This document shows, piece after piece, positions 18,251 through 26,098 of a DNA stretch of 64,000 nt (positions within the stretch are counted from its first letter, which is position 1; the number at the start of each line of letters is the position of its first letter). Below the pieces are notes generated by a model. The model ran no database searches, had not been told where the DNA came from, and worked only from the letters and a program-made list of their open reading frames with translations. Location of the stretch: positions 85,870 to 149,869 of the forward strand of contig CALVEC010000005.1 of assembly GCA_944326475.1 (NCBI GenBank), in the 5' to 3' direction. Source of the DNA: Candidatus Gastranaerophilales bacterium. GTDB lineage: Bacteria > Cyanobacteriota > Vampirovibrionia > Gastranaerophilales > Gastranaerophilaceae. Made by a program: the position numbers and the translations under genes.

Positions 18251-18997
18251 TTATTCTGTTTCGGAAAATAAAACCTCATTCAAAAGTTTTAAATCTTCTA
18301 TATTATTACAGTTTTTTTGAAATTTTGCAAATAAATCCGGTCTTTTTTTCCTGGTAATGAGCATCTGTTGTTTACGCCGCCACCCGTCTATAAGTGCATG
18401 ATTTCCCGAAAACAGAACCTCAGGCACCTTCATACCACGGTATTCTCTCGGTTTTGTATACTGAGGGTGTTCCAAAAGCCCGTCAGAAAAAGAATCCTTC
18501 AGTGCTGAATCCATTTTTCCCAAAAAGCCTTCTATATTTCTTGATATTGAATCAATCAAGCACAAAGCCGGAAGTTCCCCGCCTGTCAAGACAAAATCAC
18601 CAATGGAAACCTCGTGCGCATTTGTATACAGCTTTATTCTTTCGTCAAACCCCTCATAATGACCGCAAATAAGAACTATATGTTCTTTTCGGGCAAGTTC
18701 TGCCGCCTTTTTCTGGTTAAACGTCTTGCCCTGAGGTGAAAGAAGAATCACCTCAGTATTCTCTGTCTTCTTTATGCTGTCAAACGCATCAAAATATGGC
18801 TGGCACATTAGTACCATGCCGGCTCCGCCGCCAAACGGAGTATCATCGACTTTTTTGTGTTTATCAAGCGTGTAATCCCTCGGATTTACAGTGTTAACGT
18901 CTATTATCCCGTTATTAACAGCTCTTGCAATAATACTGTGAGAGCATGCCTGTTCTATCATTTCAGGAAATAATGTAAGCACATCAAACTTCATCAT
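18251..18997 (-). CDS. trmD: tRNA (guanine37-N1)-methyltransferase
   Basis: Methylates G37 of tRNAs with G36 using S-adenosylmethionine, preventing +1 frameshifts. The 248-residue SPOUT protein contains FDVLTLFPEMIE, DDTPFGGGAGMV, LSPQGKTFNQ, ICGHYEGFDERI and the knot sequence SIGDFVLTGGELPAL. Its start overlaps the rimM stop (ATGA). Two consecutive ATGs exist; the first makes the overlap. Confidence 0.96.
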   Translation of the reverse strand: MMKFDVLTLFPEMIEQACSHSIIARAVNNGIIDVNTVNPRDYTLDKHKKVDDTPFGGGAGMVLMCQPYFDAFDSIKKTENTEVILLSPQGKTFNQKKAAELARKEHIVLICGHYEGFDERIKLYTNAHEVSIGDFVLTGGELPALCLIDSISRNIEGFLGKMDSALKDSFSDGLLEHPQYTKPREYRGMKVPEVLFSGNHALIDGWRRKQQMLITRKKRPDLFAKFQKNCNNIEDLKLLNEVLFSETE

Positions 18998-19506
18998 CCG
19001 TCCAGCCCGTCAATCATTTTTACAATAACTACACCGTTTTGTATATCAACCTCCGGCACAAGCTCCTTTACAAAAGGCACCATAAAAACAGTCCCGTCCG
19101 GCTTTTTTACGGACAACAAACTCGACGCCCTGTTTTCTCCGACATCATTAACAATTCCGATATTATTACCTTCTGTATCCTTTACAACAAGCCCGATTAA
19201 GTCATTTATCAAAAATTCGTCATCATCTAAACCTGACTTAATATCAGCTTCTTCGACATGCACGAACAAACCTTTTATCGGCATAACATCATTTATGGAA
19301 CTTATTTCTTTAAACTTTACTATTGCAAAATTCTTATGGAATCTGACTGACTCCACTGTAAAAGGTTTTTTTTCATTATTTTGAAATATAAAAACAGTGC
19401 TGAGATTTTTTATCAAAGACTCATTGCCTGAGGTATATCCCATTTTAATTTCGCCTTTGATGCCATGAAAATTCAGGATTTTCCCGACAGAAACAAGTTT
19501 ACTCAT
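18994..19506 (-). CDS. rimM: 16S rRNA processing protein RimM
   Basis: Assembly factor of the 30S subunit head that binds ribosomal protein S19. The 170 residues show the N-terminal beta-barrel start VGKILNFHGIKGEIKM and the PRC-barrel part LIGLVVKDTEGNNIGIVNDV with FVPFVKELVPEVD. It is translationally coupled to trmD downstream and to the RG-rich gene upstream by 4-bp overlaps. Confidence 0.94.
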   Translation of the reverse strand: MSKLVSVGKILNFHGIKGEIKMGYTSGNESLIKNLSTVFIFQNNEKKPFTVESVRFHKNFAIVKFKEISSINDVMPIKGLFVHVEEADIKSGLDDDEFLINDLIGLVVKDTEGNNIGIVNDVGENRASSLLSVKKPDGTVFMVPFVKELVPEVDIQNGVVIVKMIDGLDG

Positions 19507-20453
19507 TGTTCTTCTGTTGTTTCAACCGTCTCTGCAGCACTCTTTTCTTTTTTTGAAGTTTTCTTTGCTGCTTTTTCTTCTACAGGTGCTTCTTCTTTTT
19601 TTGCCTGGTTTTTAAATTCAGCCGGTGCATCTTCCCTGTCCTGATTCCAACGGTCAAGACCCATCTGTTTTCTAATAAGTCCGATACCGACGTGAACACG
19701 CCATTCGTCAATTTTCAGCTGCGCTGCAAGAATTTTATGGCATCCGATTGGCGGAAGCGGCAACAGCGGCTCGTAAAGCGCCTTTATAGCCATAAGCTGG
19801 TCAGGAGACACTGCAAGCTTTCTTTTCGGATAAGATAATTTCGGCAGCATCATCTTCTGACGCACAAGATTTATACCAAAAAATACTTTTCTGGGCTCAA
19901 GTCCGATTTTTTCTCCGATAACTTCATGTGCATCAGGATTCGGCAAAGGAAGCATCTTTTTGTATAGTTCTTCTATCTGCAGCATTTGTTCTTTTGTAAC
20001 AAGAAGCTGCTTCGGCGGTTTTTTCTGCATCGGTCTGCCGCCGGGTCTTTGCGGACGTCTGTTGTTCTGCGGTCTTTGATTTCTGTCATACGGTCTTGAA
20101 GGTCTGTGAGAACCGCCTCTGTTATCCCGGTTGTATCCGCCTTCGCTTCTTTCGTAAGGTCTTGACGAACGCTGACCGCCGTAAGAACGCTGCTGAGGAT
20201 ACGGACGATTATAAGACCGTTGTCCGTCATATCGCGATTGTGAATATGGTCTGTCTTCTCTTTTCTCTCTCGGCTGTAATGATTCAGTTGAGTATGAATT
20301 GTAAGAACCTTGATAACTTTCGCTGTTTCTGTTATCTGAATTTGCTTCAGCTTCTGATTTTTTCTCTGGATACAGGCAATTTGGGCATATTACCCGTTTG
20401 GGGTTTTTGGTTTCAAATTCCGCTCCACATTTAGTACACTTATTTACATACAT
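19503..20453 (-). CDS. Zinc-ribbon, RG/RPY-rich protein with a duplicated domain
   Basis: A 316-residue protein I do not recognise as a named family. Residues 6-26 form a Cys4 zinc ribbon (CTKC ... CPNC). Residues 40-145 are disordered and rich in Arg, Tyr, Gly, Pro and Gln (SRPYERSEGGYNRDNRGG), like RNA-binding tails. Then two copies of a ~53-residue unit follow at about 152-203 and 215-267, sharing LYxxxLPLPxxxxH and VxxGIxLxRxxM. The C-terminus is a Lys/Glu/Ala tail. It heads a coupled operon with rimM and trmD (ATGA overlaps), in the place where rpsP or a KH-domain gene is common. An RNA- or ribosome-related role is inferred from context and composition. Confidence 0.8.
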   Translation of the reverse strand: MYVNKCTKCGAEFETKNPKRVICPNCLYPEKKSEAEANSDNRNSESYQGSYNSYSTESLQPREKREDRPYSQSRYDGQRSYNRPYPQQRSYGGQRSSRPYERSEGGYNRDNRGGSHRPSRPYDRNQRPQNNRRPQRPGGRPMQKKPPKQLLVTKEQMLQIEELYKKMLPLPNPDAHEVIGEKIGLEPRKVFFGINLVRQKMMLPKLSYPKRKLAVSPDQLMAIKALYEPLLPLPPIGCHKILAAQLKIDEWRVHVGIGLIRKQMGLDRWNQDREDAPAEFKNQAKKEEAPVEEKAAKKTSKKEKSAAETVETTEEQ

Positions 20454-20606
20454 ATCTTCGTTTACCCTTTTAAGTGAAAGGCTATTTTTAAAAAATTAGC
20501 TCCTCGGTCTTAATCTAAATTGTAAAATAATAAAATAGTTCATGAATATCTTTTATTCTAAACTCAAAATCTTTAGATGGCAAGCATTTTATAAAATTTT
20601 TTTAAA

Positions 20607-21044
20607 TTATTTGCTTAAAATGATTGTCACAGGTCCGTCATTGGACAGTGAAACCTCCATCATAGCACCAAATTTGCCGGTTTTAACAACAAGAGAACTT
20701 TCTTTCATTTTTTTTATAAATTCCTCATAAATTTTTTCCGCTCTCTCCGGCAATTCAGCTCTGTCAAAACCCGGACGGGTACCTTTTTTGCAGTCTGCCG
20801 CCAGGGTAAACTGTGATACTATAAGGATTTCACCGTGTATGTCGATTAAAGACCGGTTCATTTTCCCATTTTCATCCTCAAATATTCTCAAATTCAGAAT
20901 TTTTTTTGCCATCCATTCCATTTTTTCCCGTTCGTCATCTTTTTCAACCCCGAACAGAACCAGTATTCCCTGATTTATGGAAGAATATAACTCTCCGTCT
21001 ATTTTAACGGAGGCATGCTTAACTCTTTGTAACACTGCTTTCAT
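20607..21044 (-). CDS. dtd: D-aminoacyl-tRNA deacylase
   Basis: Hydrolyses D-amino acids (and Gly on tRNA-Ala) from mischarged tRNA. The 145-residue length is standard, with MKAVLQRVKHASVKID at the start, the active-site motif SQFTLAAD and the C-terminal NDGPVT signature. It overlaps the end of the upstream Maf-type gene by 26 bp, so the pair is co-transcribed. Confidence 0.94.
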   Translation of the reverse strand: MKAVLQRVKHASVKIDGELYSSINQGILVLFGVEKDDEREKMEWMAKKILNLRIFEDENGKMNRSLIDIHGEILIVSQFTLAADCKKGTRPGFDRAELPERAEKIYEEFIKKMKESSLVVKTGKFGAMMEVSLSNDGPVTIILSK

Positions 21045-22983
21045 TTATATAACCTATATTTCTTTCTAATGTCTTAATCGCTTCTTTACACTTCTTTTCA
21101 GTTTCAAAGTAGTAATTTTTCAAAAGCCCGAGAGCTTCCTCCTGCACTTTAGTATCGGAAACATCTTTATTCTCTCTTAAAAACCATTTTATCCCTGCAT
21201 TTTCTTCCGTTGCAATAAGCCTGTAGAGAATATTCTTATTATAACAGTTGTTTGTAATGTCACAATAAAGCTCAATTGCTTTTTTAAGGGTGTTTAGAGC
21301 TATCTGTGTTGATTTTTTGTGTCTCAAGTGTTCAAGATTGATAATTTTTACGTAAGACTGCCCTGTCTCAAGCATTGGCAGGATTTTTTCAATCTGTTCT
21401 TTTTCTGATATCATATTTGTTTTTAACGTCTTCATATCCGGCAGCTCGGGTTTAACCTGCGCCAATACACTTTCAGCGTCAAAAGTTTCTCCGGTCATAT
21501 AAGGCATAACAGCATCCTTCAACGGAATGTTTTTAAAACCTTTTATATTAGCACCGCCCGTTGAAGCATTTATTAACTGATTTTTACCGTTATTTTTTGA
21601 GGCAAATTCTTCAAAATATTTAATAAACATGGCATACCCGCTTTGGGTAGGCAGTTTGCCCCCGTTTTGACCGTCAACAAGAGTCAAGCCCTTAAGCAGT
21701 TTTTCAAGATTTCTGTTAACTATTTCATCGAGAGTTTCTTCGCTGTAATATTTTTTTTGCGCTGCGCAATATACATCTCTGAATTTTTCATAGTCTTTAG
21801 GTAATATCTTATATTCTCCTGTTTTTTCATCTTTAATACATTCCAAATCCTCAAACGGCGAGCCTTTTGCATAACATTTGCCGTCAACAAACGCTAAATC
21901 CTGCCCAACTAAAATCAACGGGTCGCACCCCATAAGTTTTGCAGCAGACAGTGCTTGATAAGAAACAGTACCTTTTGCTTCAAAATCACCTGGTTTTTTG
22001 TTTTTAAGTTTTTCAAACCAGTGATTTGATACTGTTTCGTACGAAACACTCATAATATATCTTTTAAAATCCGCTTCAAATAATGCGCTATAGTGCGTAA
22101 ACGGCTCAATTATAATTGTTACGTCTTTGTTATTAGGAAATTTATAATGATGAAGTGTATTTAATTTTTCAATTAAAACAACAAAATCAGGAGTTATTCC
22201 ATTTTCATACAACGCCTTATACGCTGCCCCGATACAAAATATCAGAGCATGCCCTTTTGCTTTTTTCAGAGTTTCTATATTTTTTGCAAGTGAGGGTCCT
22301 GCGGAAACAATTATTGCCGGCTTCCCTTTAAAAATATCTTTATAATTGTCTATTTCAGGAGTGAACAACCTTCTCAGCAAACCGCAATACGTCATGTACA
22401 GAAATTTATAGGCAGTTGTTGTGTGAAATCTGTAATTAAATGAATAAATGCTGTGAAGCGTATTATAATCGTTCACAAACTGCATATATTCAGTTTTTTT
22501 ATTGTATTTGTAATAGTCAATACAAGACACATCCGTAGTCGTTTTGTATCTGAAAAACAATTCAAAAGCTATCTTTAGTTCTTCCATATCTGATGCAATA
22601 AAGAAATTTTTAGCACTAAGTTGTTTTTCAAAATCAACAATCTCAAGAACAACCCTGATAAGTTCAATATCCGGCTCATACACAACAACGGCACCGCTTC
22701 CGTGTTCAAGATAGTAATCAGGCATATATCCCAACCCGAGTCCGTATATTATATGAATTTTGTTTGCACTGTCTGCTCCGAGTTGATTAAATATCTTTTG
22801 GGCTTCTGCTTCAGCGCCGTTTACGGAATGTACAAGCATTCCGTTTATTGCCAAATTATATTCACCCGCGAGGTTTGTCTTTAACTCGTATGAATTTCTT
22901 ATCTCACCTAAATTTCTGATTTTTCCGGCAAGACTCTTATTCATTTTGTCAATTAATGACAAATTTTTTTCTAAAATTTCCAT
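21019..22983 (-). CDS. Maf-type (DUF115/MAF_flag10) glycosyltransferase-like protein
   Basis: A 654-residue protein of the motility-associated factor family, which in flagellated bacteria transfers nonulosonic acids to flagellin; the same domain also occurs in archaeal pterin pyrophosphokinase MptE. The core is marked by KPAIIVSAGPSLAKNI (about 228-243), then CIGAAYKALYENGITPDFVVLIE and LILVGQDLAF. The N-terminal ~210 residues match the layout of the family's own N-terminal domain, and a helical C-terminal region follows. No flagellar or sialic-acid genes are nearby, so the acceptor is unknown. It overlaps dtd by 26 bp. Confidence 0.85.
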   Translation of the reverse strand: MEILEKNLSLIDKMNKSLAGKIRNLGEIRNSYELKTNLAGEYNLAINGMLVHSVNGAEAEAQKIFNQLGADSANKIHIIYGLGLGYMPDYYLEHGSGAVVVYEPDIELIRVVLEIVDFEKQLSAKNFFIASDMEELKIAFELFFRYKTTTDVSCIDYYKYNKKTEYMQFVNDYNTLHSIYSFNYRFHTTTAYKFLYMTYCGLLRRLFTPEIDNYKDIFKGKPAIIVSAGPSLAKNIETLKKAKGHALIFCIGAAYKALYENGITPDFVVLIEKLNTLHHYKFPNNKDVTIIIEPFTHYSALFEADFKRYIMSVSYETVSNHWFEKLKNKKPGDFEAKGTVSYQALSAAKLMGCDPLILVGQDLAFVDGKCYAKGSPFEDLECIKDEKTGEYKILPKDYEKFRDVYCAAQKKYYSEETLDEIVNRNLEKLLKGLTLVDGQNGGKLPTQSGYAMFIKYFEEFASKNNGKNQLINASTGGANIKGFKNIPLKDAVMPYMTGETFDAESVLAQVKPELPDMKTLKTNMISEKEQIEKILPMLETGQSYVKIINLEHLRHKKSTQIALNTLKKAIELYCDITNNCYNKNILYRLIATEENAGIKWFLRENKDVSDTKVQEEALGLLKNYYFETEKKCKEAIKTLERNIGYINESSVTKS

Positions 22984-23112
22984 AACTTCCCCGTCTATCG
23001 ATATCTCCGAATTGTTGCACCGGCTTTAACGGCTGTTTATAAATATCATACCACAGTTAAAAATTTTCATGCGGCAAGCTGCCAAACAAGTGCTCTGCGC
23101 TTATCTCGTAAA

Positions 23113-23772
23113 TTATACACTTTGATTATTATTTGAAGTCAACGGCATTTTAATATCAACAAAATCAGGCACTATATTTTTTGCGGCACGAAGTTTCTGA
23201 TATTGCAAAGAAAGCGCCTTTTTCTGTTCACTATCCGCATTTTTTGCAGCCGCATTCATCTGGTTATAAAGCTCTTTTTCAACCTTATTCCCTCTTATGT
23301 ATAAATCCATCTCTTTTTCTTTTTTAAAAGCATTAATTTTACCGTTATACATAGCTTTGGGTGCATTAAATGCAGTGTATGCAACAGCAAGAGCTCCTAT
23401 AAATCCGGCAAAAACGAGCGCCATCGACCCAATATACATAAGAGGAAGCAAGGCTCGCTTTGTTTTACTCTCATTTTGTTTTGCAATTTTAAGGCTTGCA
23501 TCAAAAAGTGTATCAAAAGCAAATCCCTCTTTTGAAAGATAATACAAAGCGTAAAAGCCGAAGCCCAAACCTGCCGTTACGGTGGCTCTTAAAGCATCAA
23601 GTTGTTCATATCCTTTTTTTATCGGATTTTTATTGTCCTCAACTTCTGTTTTTGCAGCCATTTTATCCGCATTATTCAGGGAATCGTACTTTCTTGCAAC
23701 CGCAGGCTTGCTGTTTGAAGTATCTGATGACTTAAACGCAGTATAATTTTTTCCTACAGGAATAATTTTCAT
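23113..23772 (-). CDS. Unknown two-helix membrane protein, paralogue A
   Basis: A 219-residue protein with an N-terminal soluble stretch containing TAFKSS (residues 11-16), two hydrophobic segments (about 65-82 and 108-136), and a cytoplasm-like charged C-terminus. The sequence INAFKKEKEMDLYIR just after the second helix is nearly repeated in the next gene (INAFAREKEMDIFSR), so the two are tandem paralogues. The spacing is 19 bp and both are on the minus strand. No family recognised. Confidence 0.7.
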   Translation of the reverse strand: MKIIPVGKNYTAFKSSDTSNSKPAVARKYDSLNNADKMAAKTEVEDNKNPIKKGYEQLDALRATVTAGLGFGFYALYYLSKEGFAFDTLFDASLKIAKQNESKTKRALLPLMYIGSMALVFAGFIGALAVAYTAFNAPKAMYNGKINAFKKEKEMDLYIRGNKVEKELYNQMNAAAKNADSEQKKALSLQYQKLRAAKNIVPDFVDIKMPLTSNNNQSV

Positions 23773-23791
23773 AACAACCCGCTTTTCTGAG

Positions 23792-24295
23792 TTAGTTGGA
23801 CGGATTCATCGTATTGAAAAGCAATGCGGCAGAACGGTTAGCTGTCTGTAGTTTAAGGTTGTCATCGAGTTTTTTATCCAAAGACACCCCGGGGTCTAAC
23901 ACTTCTTTGTGTACTTCCTCCGTAAGATTTGCCTTAAGCGCCTTGTCTCTTGAGAAAATATCCATTTCTTTTTCACGGGCAAAAGCGTTTATTGCCGTAT
24001 GATAAAGCTTAGACGGCAGCGTCAAAGCCAGTGCAATCACTGCAGCAGCCACACCGGAAAGTACAGGAATTTTTGCACCTTTAACCGCAGGAATACAAGA
24101 TGTAAGCCCGCCGACAACCGCTCCAACTACGGCAGAACCGCCCAGCGCACCTAAAATAGCAAGATTTCTTTCAGTTTTACGAGAAATAGGATTTTCATAC
24201 GCCGGAGCTTCTTGCTTTTGAGCTTCTTTAAAATTTTTGTTTAAATAAATGTTTTGTGTGTAACCCTTTGAACCTACGTTTAAAACTTTCATCAC
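23792..24295 (-). CDS. Unknown two-helix membrane protein, paralogue B
   Basis: A 167-residue protein sharing the arrangement of its neighbour: a short N-terminus with NKNFKEA, two hydrophobic Gly/Ala-rich segments (about 46-66 and 75-95) and then INAFAREKEMDIFSR. Conservation is limited to the second helix and this loop, so the duplication is old. Either Met1 or Met2 may be the start. It would be transcribed before paralogue A. Function unknown. Confidence 0.7.
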   Translation of the reverse strand: MMKVLNVGSKGYTQNIYLNKNFKEAQKQEAPAYENPISRKTERNLAILGALGGSAVVGAVVGGLTSCIPAVKGAKIPVLSGVAAAVIALALTLPSKLYHTAINAFAREKEMDIFSRDKALKANLTEEVHKEVLDPGVSLDKKLDDNLKLQTANRSAALLFNTMNPSN

Positions 24296-24360
24296 TGCTC
24301 TCCTAAATTATTTAGACTGATAATATTTTTATATTACAACCTTTTACATAAGTTTTAAAC

Positions 24361-24383
24361 CCCGTAAAATTTTTTTTTGCGGG
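24361..24383 (-). terminator. Possible terminator hairpin
   Basis: CCCGTAAAA pairs with TTTTGCGGG (one G-T pair) across a T5 loop, 46 bases after the SIS gene stop. The following T-tract on the minus strand is weak (GTTT), so activity is uncertain. Confidence 0.35.
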
Positions 24384-24429
24384 TATTTTTCCGTTTTTTA
24401 TAAAAAATTTACAAAGAATGTTTCCTCAA

Positions 24430-25497
24430 TCAGTCTCTGACAACCTTTTTTAAACCTTTGGGTTTGTCCGGATTTTTTTTCAAAATAGCTGCTATCTCAC
24501 AGGCTATAAGCTGCAAAGTAATAAGTGCACCAAAAATTGCTTTGATTTTTTTGCCGGTCTTAATATAAATATTATAATCTCCGCAGTCAACATCTTTTAT
24601 ACTGCTGATACAGATAATTTGCGGGTTATAATCATCTCTTATTTTTTGAAGATTTCTTTTGGCTGATATTTCATTTTCGTCATCAATTATGGCAATAACA
24701 ATAGCTTTCTCATTCAATACGGCAACATGCCCGTGCATAAACTCACCGAAAGGATACGCAGCAACATTTAAATACGAAGTTTCTTTTATTTTAAGGGCAC
24801 CCTCTTTTGCAACCGGATAGTAGGTTTTGTTGCCGAGAATAACAATATTGCGGTATTTAGAAATCATTTTTGCCGCTGTTTTTATTCTGTCAAAATCTCC
24901 TATTATACGTTCAAGATAAAGCGGAAGGCGTTTGAGAGCGTGAATTTCCCGCTCTATGCTCTGCGCTTTGGAAAATTTTATTTTAAGTATAATCAAAATC
25001 AGACAGAATAGTTGTGCACAGAGCGCTTTAGTTGATGCAATACTCTTTTCTTCGCCGGCATCAGAAAGTATACGATAATCGCTGAGATTCCAGAGTGTTG
25101 AATTTTCCGCATTTGTGATACAAAGCGTTTTTCCGCCCAGTTCTTTAATTTTTTTAATCGCATGCAGCGTATCCGATGTTTCTCCTGATTGTGAAATAAA
25201 AATAAAAAGAGTTTCAGGCGTAACAAAATAATTTTTCTGCAAAATAAACTCGCTTGAGTACTCGTATTCACACGGAATGCATAGCATTTCTCTGAAAAGA
25301 GGCGCAGCTATAGCCGCACAGTTGTAAGAAGAACCGCTGGCAGATATAACTATATTATTAATATTCAACGGTAAATTCAGCGTAACAACATCCTCTGAAT
25401 TAATGCAGCGGTTTATAAGATTCTTAACAACCGCAGGCTGCTCGAAAATTTCTTTCAGCATAATTGAGTTTGATACATTATTTTCGGGATTATCCAT
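24430..25497 (-). CDS. Stand-alone SIS-domain sugar-phosphate isomerase/deaminase (GlmS C-half-like)
   Basis: A 355-residue protein with two SIS domains equal to the isomerase half of glucosamine-6-phosphate synthase and no glutaminase domain. Seen: SASGSSYNCA, FISQSGETSDT, SIASTKAL, and the active-site sequence KEGALKIKETSYLNVAAYPFGEFMHGHVAVL. Such proteins usually deaminate or isomerise amino-sugar phosphates (NagB-II, AgaS type). I start at the ATG at 25497, preceded by GAGGTG; the longer frame begins with an implausible hydrophobic stretch. Substrate cannot be fixed from sequence. Confidence 0.85.
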   Translation of the reverse strand: MDNPENNVSNSIMLKEIFEQPAVVKNLINRCINSEDVVTLNLPLNINNIVISASGSSYNCAAIAAPLFREMLCIPCEYEYSSEFILQKNYFVTPETLFIFISQSGETSDTLHAIKKIKELGGKTLCITNAENSTLWNLSDYRILSDAGEEKSIASTKALCAQLFCLILIILKIKFSKAQSIEREIHALKRLPLYLERIIGDFDRIKTAAKMISKYRNIVILGNKTYYPVAKEGALKIKETSYLNVAAYPFGEFMHGHVAVLNEKAIVIAIIDDENEISAKRNLQKIRDDYNPQIICISSIKDVDCGDYNIYIKTGKKIKAIFGALITLQLIACEIAAILKKNPDKPKGLKKVVRD

Positions 25498-25597
25498 AAA
25501 CACCTCTTTTTTTATATTTTTACATATTTTACACCAAATTTCTACAGTTTTTAGTAAAAAATGCATAAAAAATGACAAAAGAACCGTTTTATACAAT

Positions 25598-25996
25598 ATG
25601 AAAATTTGTAAAATGGTAGACAGCTTCTCAAATATAAGCTTTAATAAAACTATGACAGATGATATCAGCAATAAAGTAATTAACATATTTAAAAAACATA
25701 CAAAGAACAAACAAGCCGACTCAAAGGAAAAAGTGAAAACTTTTGCGGGATTCAGTTATGTACGTCTGGACACTGACGTAAACGGATATCCATTTAAAGA
25801 AGAAAATCTTCTGGATTATGCAAAAGATTGTCACTACATAGTAAAGGTAATGAAAGAGAAAAACGGCGGAGTCTCTTTGTACAGCTACAATGTTCCGAAC
25901 GACAAACTCCTTGATTTTCTGCTTATGTTCAGAAATAATGAGTTAAGCGGAACAATAATTGAAATTGACAAATTTTTACCAAAAGATTTAGCGTAA
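25598..25996 (+). CDS. Unknown small protein, about 130 aa
   Basis: An unnamed soluble protein, divergent from the SIS gene. Residues about 48-132 form a mixed alpha/beta region (GFSYVRLDTDVNGYPF, YAKDCHYIVKVMKEK, VSLYSYNVPNDKLLDFLLMF). The start is uncertain: ATG at 25598, 25613 or 25652 are all in frame and none has a clear Shine-Dalgarno site; a TACAAT box at 25592-25597 would make the ATG at 25613 nearly leaderless. Function unknown. Confidence 0.6.
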   Translation: MKICKMVDSFSNISFNKTMTDDISNKVINIFKKHTKNKQADSKEKVKTFAGFSYVRLDTDVNGYPFKEENLLDYAKDCHYIVKVMKEKNGGVSLYSYNVPNDKLLDFLLMFRNNELSGTIIEIDKFLPKDLA

Positions 25997-26098
25997 AATT
26001 GTCAAAAAGCTATTTGCCTTCCGAAACGGAAGCTTCCCGGATTCCAAGCAACAACAGCGCTATAATTTGTCCGGTCAAGGAAAAGGTTAAACAAGAAG

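Noticed and set aside
24430..25710. Longer SIS protein with an N-terminal hydrophobic region
   Set aside because: The extension lies in the divergent promoter region, and GAGGTG before the ATG at 25497 marks a better start.
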